This document shows positions 34,598 to 46,904 of a stretch of DNA of 64,000 nt, one piece after another. The stretch is from Euryodendron excelsum. Taxonomy: Eukaryota > Streptophyta > Magnoliopsida > Ericales > Pentaphylacaceae. Position numbers and translations under genes: made by a program. The notes beneath the pieces were generated by a model that was given only the letters and a program-made list of their open reading frames with translations, made no database searches and was not told the origin of the DNA. Every line of letters begins with the position of its first letter. Within the stretch, counting starts at the first letter, position 1. The stretch is taken from assembly GCA_033060915.1 (NCBI GenBank), contig CM065377.1, positions 56,196,683-56,260,682 of the forward strand, given 5' to 3'.

Positions 34598-37177
34598 AGA
34601 GCCTCTTCCAGCGTGAAAAGGATTCGCAAACTCAAAAAAAAAATCATAGAATTTGATATATAGAGTTCGAACACTCCCAAAACCCTAGCTTTCCTAGGTT
34701 TTCCAAACCCTAGCCACCATACATTAAACCCTAACCCTCTATACACTCATACACACCCCCATACACTCATACACTAGCCTTCAACCCTCCTTCGAAGACT
34801 TGAAGAGTTGCAATATGAAGTTTGAAGAGTTGCAATATGAAGTTTGAAGATTGAATGCGGCTCTTGAAGATTGAAGACGAAGACCATGACGAAGACCGAA
34901 GAAAGCAAGGCGCGCAAAATAAACAAGATACAAGGTAGGTTCTCCATTTAAATTTTCGCACTTCCCCCTCTCTCTTCTCTCTCCTAACCCACTTAGGCTT
35001 TCTCTATTTTAATCCCCCATCTCTGTCCCCTCCTTTCTTTGCATGCTTGAAACAAGGGGACTCCCAGTCCATGTGTAGGATTAGACTATCAGAGGGTCAC
35101 CGTGTTAGGGGTTTTCCTTTAGGCTAACCGGAGACCACGTGAGTCCGGCTCCCTTGATTATATGGTGAAGCCTTAGCCTTGTATGTTCACGACCCCAAAA
35201 TTGCATCTTGCATATCATAATCTTGCATCTTCCAAAAACCGTTTTCAAAATTGTTTTTCAAATCGTTTTCAAACTTGTTTTCAAAATTGCATCAAAATCC
35301 CCTTTTCGAAAACTTGTTTTCAAAACCACAATCCTAGGGTGATTCTAGCTTTTCTATGACTAGGATTGCTTTAGGAAAGTATTACATTTAAAGTAACCAA
35401 CATGGTCTATATTTTCAACCTTTGTTGTTTTCAAAACCACTTTTTTAAATTGGTTCTAGCCTTCTTATGGTTAGAATTGCTTTAGGAAAGTGAGATATTT
35501 TTATACCTTTTAAAAACTCTCTTTCCAAATCCCTTATCCTAAAAATATCTTTTTCAACATATTTTCCTAAAACTTTCCTTTCCAAAATTCTTTTCTAAAA
35601 ACTCTTCCCAAAAATCAATTTTTTTCAAAACTCCCTTTTTCAACTCCTTTCCAAAACGCTCTCTTCAAAGCCCATTTTCCAAAAACGTTCCCTAGGTCGC
35701 TTTCCTATAAAAACTCTCTCCAAAAATGTTTTCAAAAACTCTCTTTTCAAAATCTCCCTTCTAAAAACTCCCCTCTAGGATTTCCCTTCTAAAAACCTTC
35801 GTTTCCAAAAACACACTTTCCAAAAAACTCTTTCCTTAAAGCCCAAGTCAAGCCCTAGAACTCACAATTAGGAAACCCTAATTTTCTTTCCAAAAACATG
35901 ATTTTCAAACTTTACCCCAAACCTAGGTTTCCAAAACCTCTTGTTTTCACATCCAAACCATAAATGTTTCCAAAACCTGTTTTCTACATCGAAACTATAA
36001 TTTTCCAAATCTAGGGTTTCTAGAATCTCCCTTTCCAAATCCTTGCCAAATCCTATCTTCCCTTTAGGAAACCAAATCATATATTCTCGTTTAGGAAACC
36101 AAATCCAATCCTCTGTTTTTGGAAACAAAATCAAACCTTTGCTTTTAGAAACTAAATCCAATCCCTTTCTAATCCAAACCTTTCTTAATTCAATTCCTTC
36201 TTAAACCATAAGTTTCTTAAACCTAAATTTTAAATGTTTCCTTAAATTTCAAAATCTAAATCTTTCCTAAATCGAATGCTTCTTAATCTTTCCATTTCTT
36301 AAATCTTAAGTTTCCAAAACTTGAACATAAAAATCTTTCCTAAATTTTAAAACTCAATTTTCAAATCTTTCCTAATTCTACCCTCTTTTCAAATCTTAAC
36401 TTTTCAAACCTAAGTTTTCAAACCTTTCTTAAACTCAAACCTTTCCTAATCTTAAGATTTTCTAAAACCCTAAAACTTTCTAAATCTTAAACTTTCTAAA
36501 TCTCAAATCTTTCTAAATTCAAAACTTTCTTAAGTTAAGACTTTCTAAATATTAAACTTTCTAAATTTCAAATCTTTCTAAACTCTAAACTTTCCTAAAA
36601 CTTTAAAACTTTCTTAATTCAAAACTTTCTTAAGTTGAAACTTTCGTAATTCAAAACATTTCTAAACTCAATACTTTCCTATTTCAAAACCTTTCTTAAA
36701 ACGAAACTCTCCAATTTCAAAACTTTTCAATTTTCAAAGCTTCCTTGTTTTCTAAACATTCCAATTTTCAAAACTTCCTATTTCAAAATTCTCCTAATTC
36801 GGGAGCTTTCCTAATTTGATAACCTTTCCTTTTTCGAAAACTTTCTAAATTTGAAACTTTCCTAATTCGAAACTTTCTAAAAATGAAACTTTCCTAAAAT
36901 GACACTCTCCTAATTTGAACTTTTTCGAACATTTCCTAAAATCTAATCTTCCCAAATCATCTAAGTCCAACGTTCGAGTCAAGTCTTTCTAACTCTCAAG
37001 TCTTTCCTAAACCTCATCTTTCCTAAGTCTAGGTTTCTTAAACCTCAATCTTTCCAAAGCAAGTTCAATCTTCTCAATTTCAATTTCCAATCTCCTCTTC
37101 TAATTTCAAATCAAATCCAACTCCCAATAAAACTCTTTTTCAAATCAAAACCTTCTATTTTCTATCGGACTCTTGTC

Positions 37178-37219
37178 CAAACTACGATTAATCTGATTCC
37201 TCCAAGAGGATACGTAGGC
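37178..37219 (+). other. TACGTAGGC hairpin, solo LTR C
   Basis: ACTACG/CGTAGG outer stem and perfect TCCTC/GAGGA inner stem around CAA. Against A both arms have changed. Confidence 0.6.
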
Positions 37220-37766
37220 AACCCTCATGGGTGCGGTCACAACTTCTTTCAAATTTCAAATTCCTCCACATTTTTCAAATCTCAAATTCCAATCTATTTT
37301 CAAAATTTCAATTTCAAATTTCAATTTCTAATTTTCAAACTTTTCAATTTCAAATCAAATCAATTTCAAATCAGTCTCTTTCCAAATCTATCTTCCACCT
37401 TCCCTCTTCTATTGCACTTGCATATCATGTATCATGATAATTTTTAAACATTGTTTTATAAAGTGAATAGGATTGGACATTGGATTAGTTGAAGACTCTC
37501 ATAGGTGAATCTAAGGTAGATTGATATGTAGGTACCGAAAGGGCGGGGTAGGGTGATGGCTTAATGCGTCTTCCCTACACGTAACCGACCTCCGAACCTA
37601 GAATCACTGATTTCAAAGACCAAAAGGAGTTATTTTTCAAAAAGGGCTAAATGTTTTTCAAAGGTTGCCAAACAACCTGTTTTCCTAAAAACCTTCTCTT
37701 GAGGATGTTTTCCAAAATCGTTTTTCAAAAACCCTAAGTGTAGTCTTCGGATTATTCTTAGTTTTT

Positions 37767-37807
37767 AGGTGACCTAACTCACCTTAACCAAGTTAGGTGG
37801 CGACTCC
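37767..37807 (+). other. Candidate pseudoknot plus TGGCGACTCC, solo LTR C
   Basis: AGGTG/CACCT and CCTAACT/AGTTAGG, both perfect; the loop has one change relative to A; TGGCGACTCC follows. Confidence 0.5.
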
Positions 37808-39345
37808 GAATCTTTTTCAAAAGCCCTTTATTCAAATCTATTTTCAATTCAAACCTAGTCACACTCATTCTTCTAGGAGGGTGAGTTCTAACGAGAGAGT
37901 ACAACATTTTTTCCGCTTGTGTGAGTATTCCTCGAGTGCGAAAAATCTGGGCGCGACATCTTGACAAGAGTATAAAGGGGTCCAAAAATCAACATGGTGA
38001 TGACAACTTTTTAAGGCACCATTTTTAATGCAAAGATAAAGGGAATGAGTTTTTGATAACCATTTTTGAAAAGAGTTTTGAAAACCATTTTTGTAGGAGG
38101 CCATTCCATCAAGAGAGGGTTCCTATGGCCAAATAAAAGGAAAACCACTTAAGGGAGGGTTCCATGGGGCCATTCCAACCACTACACTTAAAAAAATGAA
38201 AACCTTAGAAATTAGAGAATTGAAAAGCAACCCTTATGCAAGTTAAAATGTCATGATGCCAAAGGGAGAATTAGGGGGTTAGTAGGGGATCTTCTAAGGC
38301 ATAATTTCTAAAGTCCCATCCTAAGCTTCAAAGAGCCAACTCGTGGAACAATTTTTGAAAGAAATATAGAGCTTGGAAATGACGTAGAGCTTAAGAGTAA
38401 TGTAAGCATTATAGAACATGGCAATAAGCATAAAAATGAAGCCAAGCATACAAGACATGATCAAAATAGTAATATGCAAAGGTCATGATCACATACAAGG
38501 CTTTTAGGCTACACCACATAAACAAGGGGCTCCTAGGCCATACCATCTCAAAGTAGGCTAGTGAGAGGTCCCCTTACATGGTGGCTCTCACTTGCTTTTC
38601 TCTAGGCATGATCTAAGAGCCCTCTTGGCTCAAGCATGCAAGAATGGGGGGGGTTGTGGATGGGGATTAAAATAGAGAATAGCCTAAGTAGGCTAGGGGG
38701 AGAAGAGAAGAGTAGGGGAAGACACAAATGTAAAAGGAATACCACCTTTTGTCTTGAACACACTTGTAGTCTTCACTGGATGTCTTGATTAGAGCTTGAA
38801 TGACTTCAAGAAGGCTTAAGGGGCTGGAAGGGAGTGTTTAATGGTGTATAAGGCCTTATAGATGAAGTGTATAGGCTTGGGGAGGTGGAATCTAGCCTAA
38901 GTGTTGGAGGAGATGAATGTGTATAGAGATTCGAAGTTCTGGAGCGATTTCAGTAGAGTTTCGCATTAATTTCGGAGATGGAATATACAAAGGGGTGGTC
39001 TGGTATTAATAGGCAATCTGGAACAAGCCTGGCGCATGTAGGACATGCGTAGGTACTGTTCCATTACCAGAATGACACGTGGCACGCTGTGTACTCGTTA
39101 AATCTCAACTATTGATCAAAATTTGGTCAATCTGATCAAAAATTAAGTGCATGTAACATACGTTCCATCACCAGGAAGGTTCGTCCAAACTTTATCTCGA
39201 TAATTGAGCCAATCAAAAAGGTTTCGGGGGAATCGGTTGCACCCCTGGTGTTCTCCCAGGGTTTCTCGTGAACTTTCATGCTTTCAAAAAATTTGAATTG
39301 TGTTCGGAAGTTTGGGATATCGTCTCGGAAAGTGTGCATAAAAGG

Positions 39346-39795
39346 ACATCTTTGCAAAGCGTCTGTGATACGCTCCGAGGGTGTTCGAAAGTAACTGTTT
39401 TCGTGTTGTGTGATCGAGGCCTTCGGCAAGCTATCTTTTCGATCGAACCGTACCGATGGAAAGTACTCTGAAAATACTTTTGGGAATTCCCAGATTTACG
39501 CATTTCTCAAGTCGTTTGACGGTGCGTTGCAATTAGGGAATCGAAGAAAAAGTCAACCTTAGCAAAGCGTCTATGAGACGCTCTAGGGGTTACTAGAAGT
39601 TACAGTTTTTGTGTCGTACGATGAAGGCCTTTGGGGGGTGATCTATTCGATCAAACCGTATCGATGAAAAGATCTGTGAACGAGCTCTCGAGAATTTCTT
39701 GATTTACGCATTTCTCCAGTTATTTGACGGTGCGTTAAAATCAAGGAATTGGGAGAAGAGACAATTTAGGCAGATCGTCTACAAGATGCTCCTAG
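39346..39795. repeat. 208-bp tandem repeat, X LTR2
   Basis: Counterpart of 7240-7690, with motif positions near 39356, 39564 and 39772. Some hairpin arms have decayed here. Confidence 0.65.
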
Positions 39796-40797
39796 GAACT
39801 TTTGTCGAGTCGTGGGTGTTTAGTGTCGTAGGGTCCTACCTAGGTTAGACAAAGGTGTATGGCGAGACCTTTTGTTCGAAATCCTAGGACCGGTGTTGTT
39901 TCGGGGCGCGTTTGGATTGCTAGGGGTAAAATGGTCATTTTGATCGAGTTTGGTTAAAAATGGTCAAGAACGGTTTGGCGTGTTGTGTTGAGCATGCCGG
40001 GTCGTTCAAGGATGGTTTTGGGAGAGCCCTTCACCGTTCGGTGGGGCTTGTGTACTGCTAGGACGTTCAGAGGCAAAATTGTCATTTTAACTGAAGTTAG
40101 TCAGAACGGGGCCGGAAGTGGATCGAATGGCGCGTGGAGTACGCCTAACAGTTCAGTGACACTTTGGAAGGGTAGACTTATCATTTTGAGGGATTTTAAA
40201 CTTTCTCAAAATGTGCCTGGAGGCCTAAGGGGCAGGTTTGGTCATTTTTCACCGAGTCGGGCTAGCAGATGCCGGTGTTGACCTAGGTGTTGGTTCTCGA
40301 GACCGCCTGGTCTAAAAAAACTACGTGTGCTGTGTTGGTCCCTAAGAATGCTTGGTCTTAGAGAGTTACATGTAGGGTGGTGTTCGTTCTTGAGAACGTC
40401 TGGTCCTAGAAAGCTACCTGTGAGGGAGGTATTGGTCTCTAAGAATGCCTGGTCTCAAAGAACTATCGAATGATGGATATTCTACATTGGCAAGCTAGCA
40501 GGCGCCAGAAATGAACTGTCTGAAACTTGATAAGGTGTTGGTCCCTGAGACCGCCCGATCTTGGGAAGCTACCTGAATGGCATTGGTTTCCGAGATCACC
40601 CGGTCTAGAAAGCTGCTTGGAATGATTGTGCTTATGGTTCCAGCAAGCCCTTGTGGACCCGAGAAGCGACCAGTTGACTGGATTGGAGATTGAAAGGCTC
40701 ATCTTGAGCTTACACGTGGTATGGTGTTTGAAGACTACATCCGGTCGGGCCGAAGATTGCCGAGCGGGCAAAAATGGGGTGCTTACAGCTGCCTCTT

Positions 40798-41365
40798 TTT
40801 TTCTGTCTTTGCTGGTCAAAGATAGAAAAATAATAAAGAAGGATCACATGTTGACTGCAAGGCAATCGGAGGGACCGGAGTGGTTGGAATTTGGAATTTT
40901 AAGTTTTAAAAACTGGATTGTTTGAATTTTGAAATTTTGAAATGATTTTAACATTTTTCTTGAACCGACATCCCGACCAATGGAATGACACTCCTTTAGG
41001 GAGATTCAGGATTTTTGAATTTTGAAATGGCCTTTTGTAATGGAGGGATTTGGATTTGAATTGGAAGGGTTTGGAAAACTTTTAAAACTTGGAATGAAAC
41101 TTTTGAGGAAAAAGTTTTGAAAACCTAGAATTCAATTTTGGAATTAAACTTTTTGTGGAGAAAGTTTTGAAAATCAGAAATTTTTTTTGATAGTACGCTT
41201 TTTGAGGCGAAAGCTTAAAAACCTGAGATTTGGGAAGTTAAGCTTTTTGAGGCGAAAGCTAGAACACTCGAAATTTTGAAAGTTGAGCTTTTTTAGGCGA
41301 AAGTTAGAAAACCTAAAATTTTGAAAGTTAAGCTTTTTAAGGCAAAAGCTAGAAAACCCAAAATT
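40798..41365 (-). mobile_element. Polypurine tract and truncated X 3' UTR beyond LTR2
   Basis: The first 19 bp (40798-40816) are a purine tract on the minus strand. The rest matches 14358-14980 of the X 3' UTR and includes the first four or so 45-bp AGCTTT units. It stops inside a unit at about 41360-41366 and joins Z pol sequence with no X 5' end and no visible TSD. This is a recombination or deletion junction, not an insertion end. Confidence 0.75.
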
Positions 41366-42395
41366 CATCTGGTGTACCAAGATTGACTTCTTTTAGATCA
41401 TCTATAGTGGATTTAACGCTCTCTTCAAATGTTGGTGGAGCATCGTCAGCATCTTCTTCAGGTGGATCTCCCCTATTATGAGCAGTGATATGGTATGAAG
41501 AGGCTACACTCTCTTCATCAAAGAAAATATCTAGTGTTTCAGGCAGAGGTTTGGTAATTATCACAATTTTTAACCTTGCTTCAAGACCTCATCTGAATCT
41601 ATTACTAGAGTAGTTTGTCGCTTCATACTTGATGGTATTGCACTTCTTAATTTTTTATTATCTTCCAAAAAAATGATTTTACTCTGCCTTGTTCTGCCTT
41701 TACTGGTCCAAGAGAAGCTTGAAACACCTAGTCTCTCATGAATTGATCTTTTTGGAGTAGTATGTGTAAAGATCATGCTTGGTGGTCCCAGTCGGTCAAA
41801 CACTGACTTACATTGGTTTGCTTCGCCTAAGCGATAAAAAATGGAAGGCTTAGTTGCAATTGAATAAGCATCCTCCTCAGCTGTGATATAATGATTGGTC
41901 AAATTTTTCATGACAATATGTACAGGTGCAGGTGGAGTATATCCAATGCTAGCTTGTGAATTCAGAACAATATGCCCTCTTTACTTAAGCATATGCTGAG
42001 TTGAGTTCAAACCATGCACCTTTTTCCCAGTAGTCTCAAGTGGTTGACTCTTTGCGAATTATATCCAGCCTTTGCAAGGAGTTTGTAAGCAATTGGATCA
42101 AAACCTTTCTCTATTCGTTTTGAAGGCAAATCACCATGCTCTACTTCATGAGCTTGCGTTGGCCGAACAAAACCTTTTAACTAAGATTGGTGATGGGGAG
42201 TGTTAATCCTTTCAAGGCTTGATCTTCACCTTTCTTTGATTTGGGTGCATATCGAAGGACCGGAGGTGCCTTGGAAGTGGCCTTCTCCTTTTGCTCATTA
42301 GTATTGTTGTTGTTGACAAGCTGATCAACTCCTTCCTTTTTGTTAGTAACAGGAGTATCCTTACTAGCCTGAGACTTATTACCCTTCAGATACTT
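41366..42395 (-). pseudogene. Z pol fragment between protease and reverse transcriptase
   Basis: Minus-strand frames show Tat-type linker motifs in order: TYKYLKGNK near 42395, PVLRYAPKSKK, ALKGLTLPITNLS, then KGFDPIAYKLLAKAGY, SVFDRLGPPS, and finally STIDDLKEVNLGTPDE next to the junction at about 41365. In intact Tat elements this block precedes the reverse transcriptase core, which is missing here. Stops and frame changes occur near 42177, 42000 and 41568. It continues Z protease sequence across the Y insertion: joining 42400 to 55071 makes one open frame. Confidence 0.8.
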
Positions 42396-42400
42396 GTAAG

Positions 42401-43804
42401 TGACACGCCTCCAGATGTGCTTCAACTAGAGTCACTCCGCAAGGGTATGGAGGTCGCGCTTGTAGTAAAACCAGAGGATCCGGTGTCGTTCTCTCCCAAG
42501 GGAATTCTGCAAATATAGCAACAAAGCTCAACTAGCACGGGTACTTATCTTAATGGATTGCAAATGATAATTCTTATCTTTTCTTAACATAAAAGAGACC
42601 GAAAATATGTTGGTTTTGAGATGATGGTGGTTCTATGCTTCATGCAATAATTTAGTGACTAATAAAGACAACAAAAGCTAGTTTTATGTAATTAAAGAGA
42701 AAAGCTTGGACATGGTTGTTTTGATACACCAATTCACAACAAGGGTTTCCAATGAGAGGTTTATAACTCAAATCAAGAATCACACCTTGGATTCTTGATT
42801 CGAAAAATGTCGACTATAAAAATGTGGGTTTTTGTTTGATTGAGCATAAAGAGGGAATCTATAATTGGCACCCTAGAATCAAACCTTAGTCATGTGTAAT
42901 ACCTATACCAGACATTGATTTGTGCATAAATTTTTGCGAAGGGGTTATGAATCTAAGTTTTTCTAATGAATTTCATGCTAAATCAAATGAAACCATATAA
43001 TTTTGAGGATATGACTTTAAAGTTCATACAACCCATTTTTAACCCTTTGAAGATCCTTGGTGGCTCTTCACAACCACATCCAAGGGGTATTTAGTTACTA
43101 GAATCCATGTCAAATAACATAAAAGAAGCCAAATCTACCATTAAACTATAAAGAACTAGTGTTTGGTTGCTAAGAAAATGAGAGAAAGTGGCAAGAAAAT
43201 GAGAGAAAATCATTCAATTCATATATATATATATATCAAGCATTCATTTACAATGATCCAAAAGCAATAAATGACATTAAATACAAAGCATTAAGAGTAG
43301 ATCTAACTAAAAACCTTACAAGATAACAAAAATTTCCTTTTTGGAGCTTCTTTTCCGTCCAAATTCTGCAGAAAATGACCTATATCTCTTTTTGTCTCGA
43401 ACAAAAGCTTTTATACTCTGCAGAAAAACAGAGTCTGTACACACCGATCGATCGGCCGATCGAACGGTCCAGGCGATCGAACGCCTGATCGATCGCAAAA
43501 TCGACCCCTCTGAAGTTTGCTTCTGTGTAGTCTGGGGAGGAAATTCCAACGTCACCGATTGAACGACCGATCGATCGAAAAAATGCCCTCTCTGGAGTTT
43601 GTTGCAGAAGGTTGAATAGAGGATCACCGATCGATCGGTCACCCCAACATTTGCCCATTTGCCTTAGTTTAAGCTCCAATTCCTGCAAGAAGTGTACAAA
43701 AATAGTTTTAACGCGTTTTAGGAGTTAGAATACTAAATTAACACTAAATTCAACCAATCAACTAACAATTTAAGCCAAAAGATTACTATTTCTAAGAGTA
43801 ATCA
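42401..43804 (-). repeat. 3' LTR of element Y (1404 bp)
   Basis: Plus view TGACACGCCTCC to AGAGTAATCA. Against the 5' LTR it lacks about 44 bp inside the GATCGATC block, has about 21 bp more near 43185-43205, and has a shorter AT run (43220-43235). Confidence 0.92.
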
Positions 43805-43820
43805 ACACCCCCCAACTAAA
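43805..43820 (-). other. Polypurine tract of element Y
   Basis: The minus strand reads TTAGTTGGGGGGTGT directly before the TGATTACTC start of the 3' LTR. Confidence 0.75.
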
Positions 43821-45431
43821 CCTTTGATAGTCCCTATCAAAGTATGAGAGGAAAACAAAAATATACACATGTATTAATCTTATTCAAGTCAGATCTCCAT
43901 CCACCTAGGTTGTGAACCAAAGCAAGGCAAAGGCATAAAGCATGAAAGAAATAAAACACATTGACGCGTACTACCAATGACATATGACCCTAATGATTCA
44001 AAACTCGTACAATTATGTCCTCGATGCTTCGATCCAAGTCTCACAAGGCATACACTCAACTTTAAACATGAACACTCAGGGTCCCTCAATGGAAAGCTCT
44101 TTTAACGAGTAAATGTATAAACCATGCAAGTAGAGCAATTCTGAAACCAAAAAAGAATAAATTGTAAGTGTATCGACTTGGCATAGCTTTATGAAGGAAT
44201 ATTCACAGCTTAAGCATAATCTAGAAAATTGACATAAATGCCATATACACAATTGAATTAAAGATTTATGTATCTTCGGATATCAAGGCCATAAGGGTGA
44301 TGAATGAAAGAAGAGCCATGTAAGAGGATAGAAAGTGGTAAAAGGTTTCAACATATGCATGCGCATTACACATGATGATCAATGATATTCACTTCCGCAC
44401 TTCCAATCTTTTGAATCAATTTTGCAATCTTCCTTCACCTCACTTCTTTTGTATTTGATTCCTTTTTTTTTTTTTTTTTTGGATACACCTTTTCATCCCT
44501 TTCTCTATATATATATATATATATTTTTTTTCTTCACTCTTCAACTCTATACACTTTCACTTTACAAATATAAGAGCAATGCATCTATTAGCATTGACAA
44601 ATTTGAAACTTATGCACATGCATATGAACGTTAAGAAGAAGAAAGATATACATAAAATGGCTCAATGGAATGAAATGAAATGGCCTATGCTTTTAGAATC
44701 CGAAGAATACAACAAATCAAAATTTCAAAAGTGTATAAGGGGTCAATAAATCTATCTAACACTCGAACATGTAAATCAAAATCAAATATAATGAAGCTAT
44801 TAAATGAATGAGGATTAACAAAAATAATCTTGAATAAATGTGATTCACTCTTCAAAGGCGATAAATAGACTCTAAAGCTCACACGGTAAAAATCTCCACC
44901 TTATAAGGACATGCATGCATAAGAATGAAACACAAGGAATCACATAACATGTTAGTGCCCAACAATGTGAATTGTCTGTTATAATGATTTTATGCCAAAA
45001 ACTTGCAATGTATCATAATCTCTAAGGTGGGTTAATCATCAACTCAAATTTAATCAAAAACATGGTATGATACTTGTTTGAAACAGCCTTGACACCTCCA
45101 TCACAAAAATCCAAAAAGAAATGATATCAACAATTAAGGACATAGCTAAGGGGTCAAGTTATAGAAAAGAGTGATACGAATACCATACAATACCCTTTAC
45201 CTCGGTTGGATCAATACATGCGATATGGATATCAATCAAAAAGTACACCTGTAACTGAAATGCCAAAATATACCCAGAAAAGACAAAAGAATACAATAAA
45301 TGTATACAAAAAGGGTATGCCACAATAGGAAAGATCACTATACAAACAGCTCAAAAATAAATACATCCAATATAATAAAAAAGATTTAGATACATCACAT
45401 GAAAGGAAATGCTATGAAGTGCACAATGCAT
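43821..45431 (-). other. Non-coding 3' region of element Y
   Basis: About 1.6 kb between the end of the env-position ORF and the polypurine tract. It has poly-T and AT runs near 44460-44530 and no recognisable ORF. Confidence 0.6.
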
Positions 45432-46676
45432 CTAATTTAACTGGAGATCCGAAAAGAGGTCTCCATCATCCGGAGGAGGCTGGCCAAGGTGCTGGATAAT
45501 CTCCTGGAGTCGAGTGGACTGGGTCTTCTGCTGCTGCTGAATGTCAATCAGCTGACCCTGAAGTGCAGCAATGGCAGTGTCCTGAAGATCTAATCTAGCC
45601 ATAATGTCGGCCTGCCACTGCTGGCGCTCTGCCTGCTCAGCGATCAGCTGCTCTTAAATGGCTGCCAAAGTCTGAAGTAATGGCTACGCTGGCTGCCTCG
45701 TCTGATCCTGCCGCTACTCCCCTGACTGGGTCTCCTTCTGAGTTTGAGAAGCCGACTGCTGAGAAGACGAGTGAGCCGAACTAGCTGACCCCCCCTTCTT
45801 CAACAACTGCCCTGCCGCCCTCTTCTCCGTCTTCCAGTCTATGATAGTCGAAGAGGAAAGCAGTACAACATCCGCAACACTAACCCCTGCTGCCCTAATC
45901 CTCGCTGTCAAAAAACAACCAAAAGGGATGCTGGACTGGGGAGTAGCAACCTGAGTCGCGGCCCACAATGCCATATACATGAAGTAGGGCAAGTCAATAG
46001 TCCTGCCCGTGCCAATAGCCCACATCAACTGCCCTCGCATCCTACTGCACTCCACCGTCCTCCCCAGTGGAAAGATCGAATAGCATGTCCAAAGGAACAA
46101 CGGGTGGTATCTAGGGGCAATCTGCCTAATCCTGATTTGGGAAGCGGTCCAGGACTCTCCCGGTGCTAAAATCTAGGCGCACATCTCCTCATGAGATGGT
46201 GGATGCTCCCCATCATAAGAGAACTGAGGGTTAGCAACCCTCGGTATACCAAACTACTCAGCAAAAGAGTCCGGGGTGATAACAACATCCCTACCTCGAA
46301 CCCAAGAACGAAGAATATGTCTATCGCCACCAACGGGGTCCAATGAAATGTTAGCCATGAACTCTGCCACGAGGGTGGCTGAGTACTGGCCTCTAAAAGA
46401 AGCTAACCCCAACCACTGGCGGTCGGTCAAAGGCTGGAGCCAACCATAAGGCTCAGCATCAAACTGACTCACTGTCCAACGCCTCTCCACTACTACCTTA
46501 CGGGCGCTCCACACCCGTCCAAACTCTCGCTCCTGATCTCTCCCCCGGAAGTGAGTAGAATCATACTCTCCCTCTCTCTCCCTCCTAGCATGCTCACGCT
46601 GGAGCTGCTGGAATTGGGCCAGAGTCTGAGAAGTCCCCGCCCCAGCTATACCCTCAGTACTCCTAGTCTCGACCAT
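45432..46676 (-). pseudogene. Env-position extra ORF of element Y (putative plant transposon protein type)
   Basis: The frame opens with MVETRSTEGIAG at 46676 and stays in one frame to a TAG at 45432-45434, with in-frame stops at 46254-46256, 46173-46175, 45714-45716 and 45654-45656. The middle resembles the domain often found after Athila pol: WLGLASFRGQYS, VRGRDVVITPDSF, FGIP, a PLFLWTCYSIFPLGR box and a YFMYMALWAA helix. The C-terminus is a Q-rich coiled-coil-like stretch. There is no obvious signal peptide, so a true envelope role is unsupported. The family name is from memory of the motif pattern. Confidence 0.6.
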
Positions 46677-46886
46677 AACTCTCTACAAGGCTAAGTACAG
46701 CTGGAAATGAAAATAATAGACAAAGATCGGCGGAAGGAATACCTCTCAAAGCGCAGAAAATCGTGAAAAGGCGAGACCAAGTCTACCAAAGTAAGCTGGC
46801 AGGGCCTCGCTGCTCCAATGAATGAAAAGGCTCTCAAAACACTCAATTTCTCGCCAGCGAAAGTGAGAATGAATAGTGAACAGTGG

Positions 46887-46896
46887 GATTTTATAG
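46887..46896 (-). promoter_or_regulatory. Predicted internal TATA box upstream of the env-position ORF
   Basis: CTATAAAATC on the minus strand lies about 210 nt before the ORF start and directly downstream of a GATCGATC block (46905-47105) like that of the LTR U3. A CATTTCCAG sequence between TATA and ORF could serve as a splice acceptor. Confidence 0.45.
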
Positions 46897-46904
46897 ACAA
46901 CTCG

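Larger units (their letters stand above)
32968..37958 (+). mobile_element. Solo LTR C, family S (4991 bp)
   Basis: It runs from TGTAAGCACCCC to GGGCGCGACA with TSD TCTTG at 32963-32967 and 37959-37963. The empty site is at 5824-5828 in X LTR1. U3 has about five CTCGAGA 80-bp units (33160-33522) and only three 29-bp palindromic units (33525-33655), then 150-bp repeats, the GGCGCC cluster (34474-34573), TATA (34587-34597), a CTTTCCTAA tract, hairpin (37178-37219) and candidate pseudoknot (37767-37807). It is the shortest S copy, largely because of the small arrays. Confidence 0.9.
25701..40797 (-). mobile_element. Element X, upstream LTR (LTR2), about 4.8 kb, interrupted by B and C
   Basis: It starts TGTAAGC at 40797 and ends at TGTCACGCC (25701, plus-strand view). 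Without solo LTRs B and C and one TSD copy each it measures about 4765 bp. It is collinear with LTR1 (3955-14339) and carries the same 208-bp repeats, AACCTAGGGTT array and 56-bp units. A primer site follows at 25680-25700, and a polypurine tract precedes it at 40798-40816. Having both means internal X sequence lay on both sides, as in a recombinant LTR-internal-LTR-internal-LTR structure. Confidence 0.8.

Noticed and set aside
45432..46676. True retroviral envelope gene in Y
   Set aside because: No signal peptide, membrane anchor or glycoprotein cleavage pattern visible; only the position after pol suggests env.
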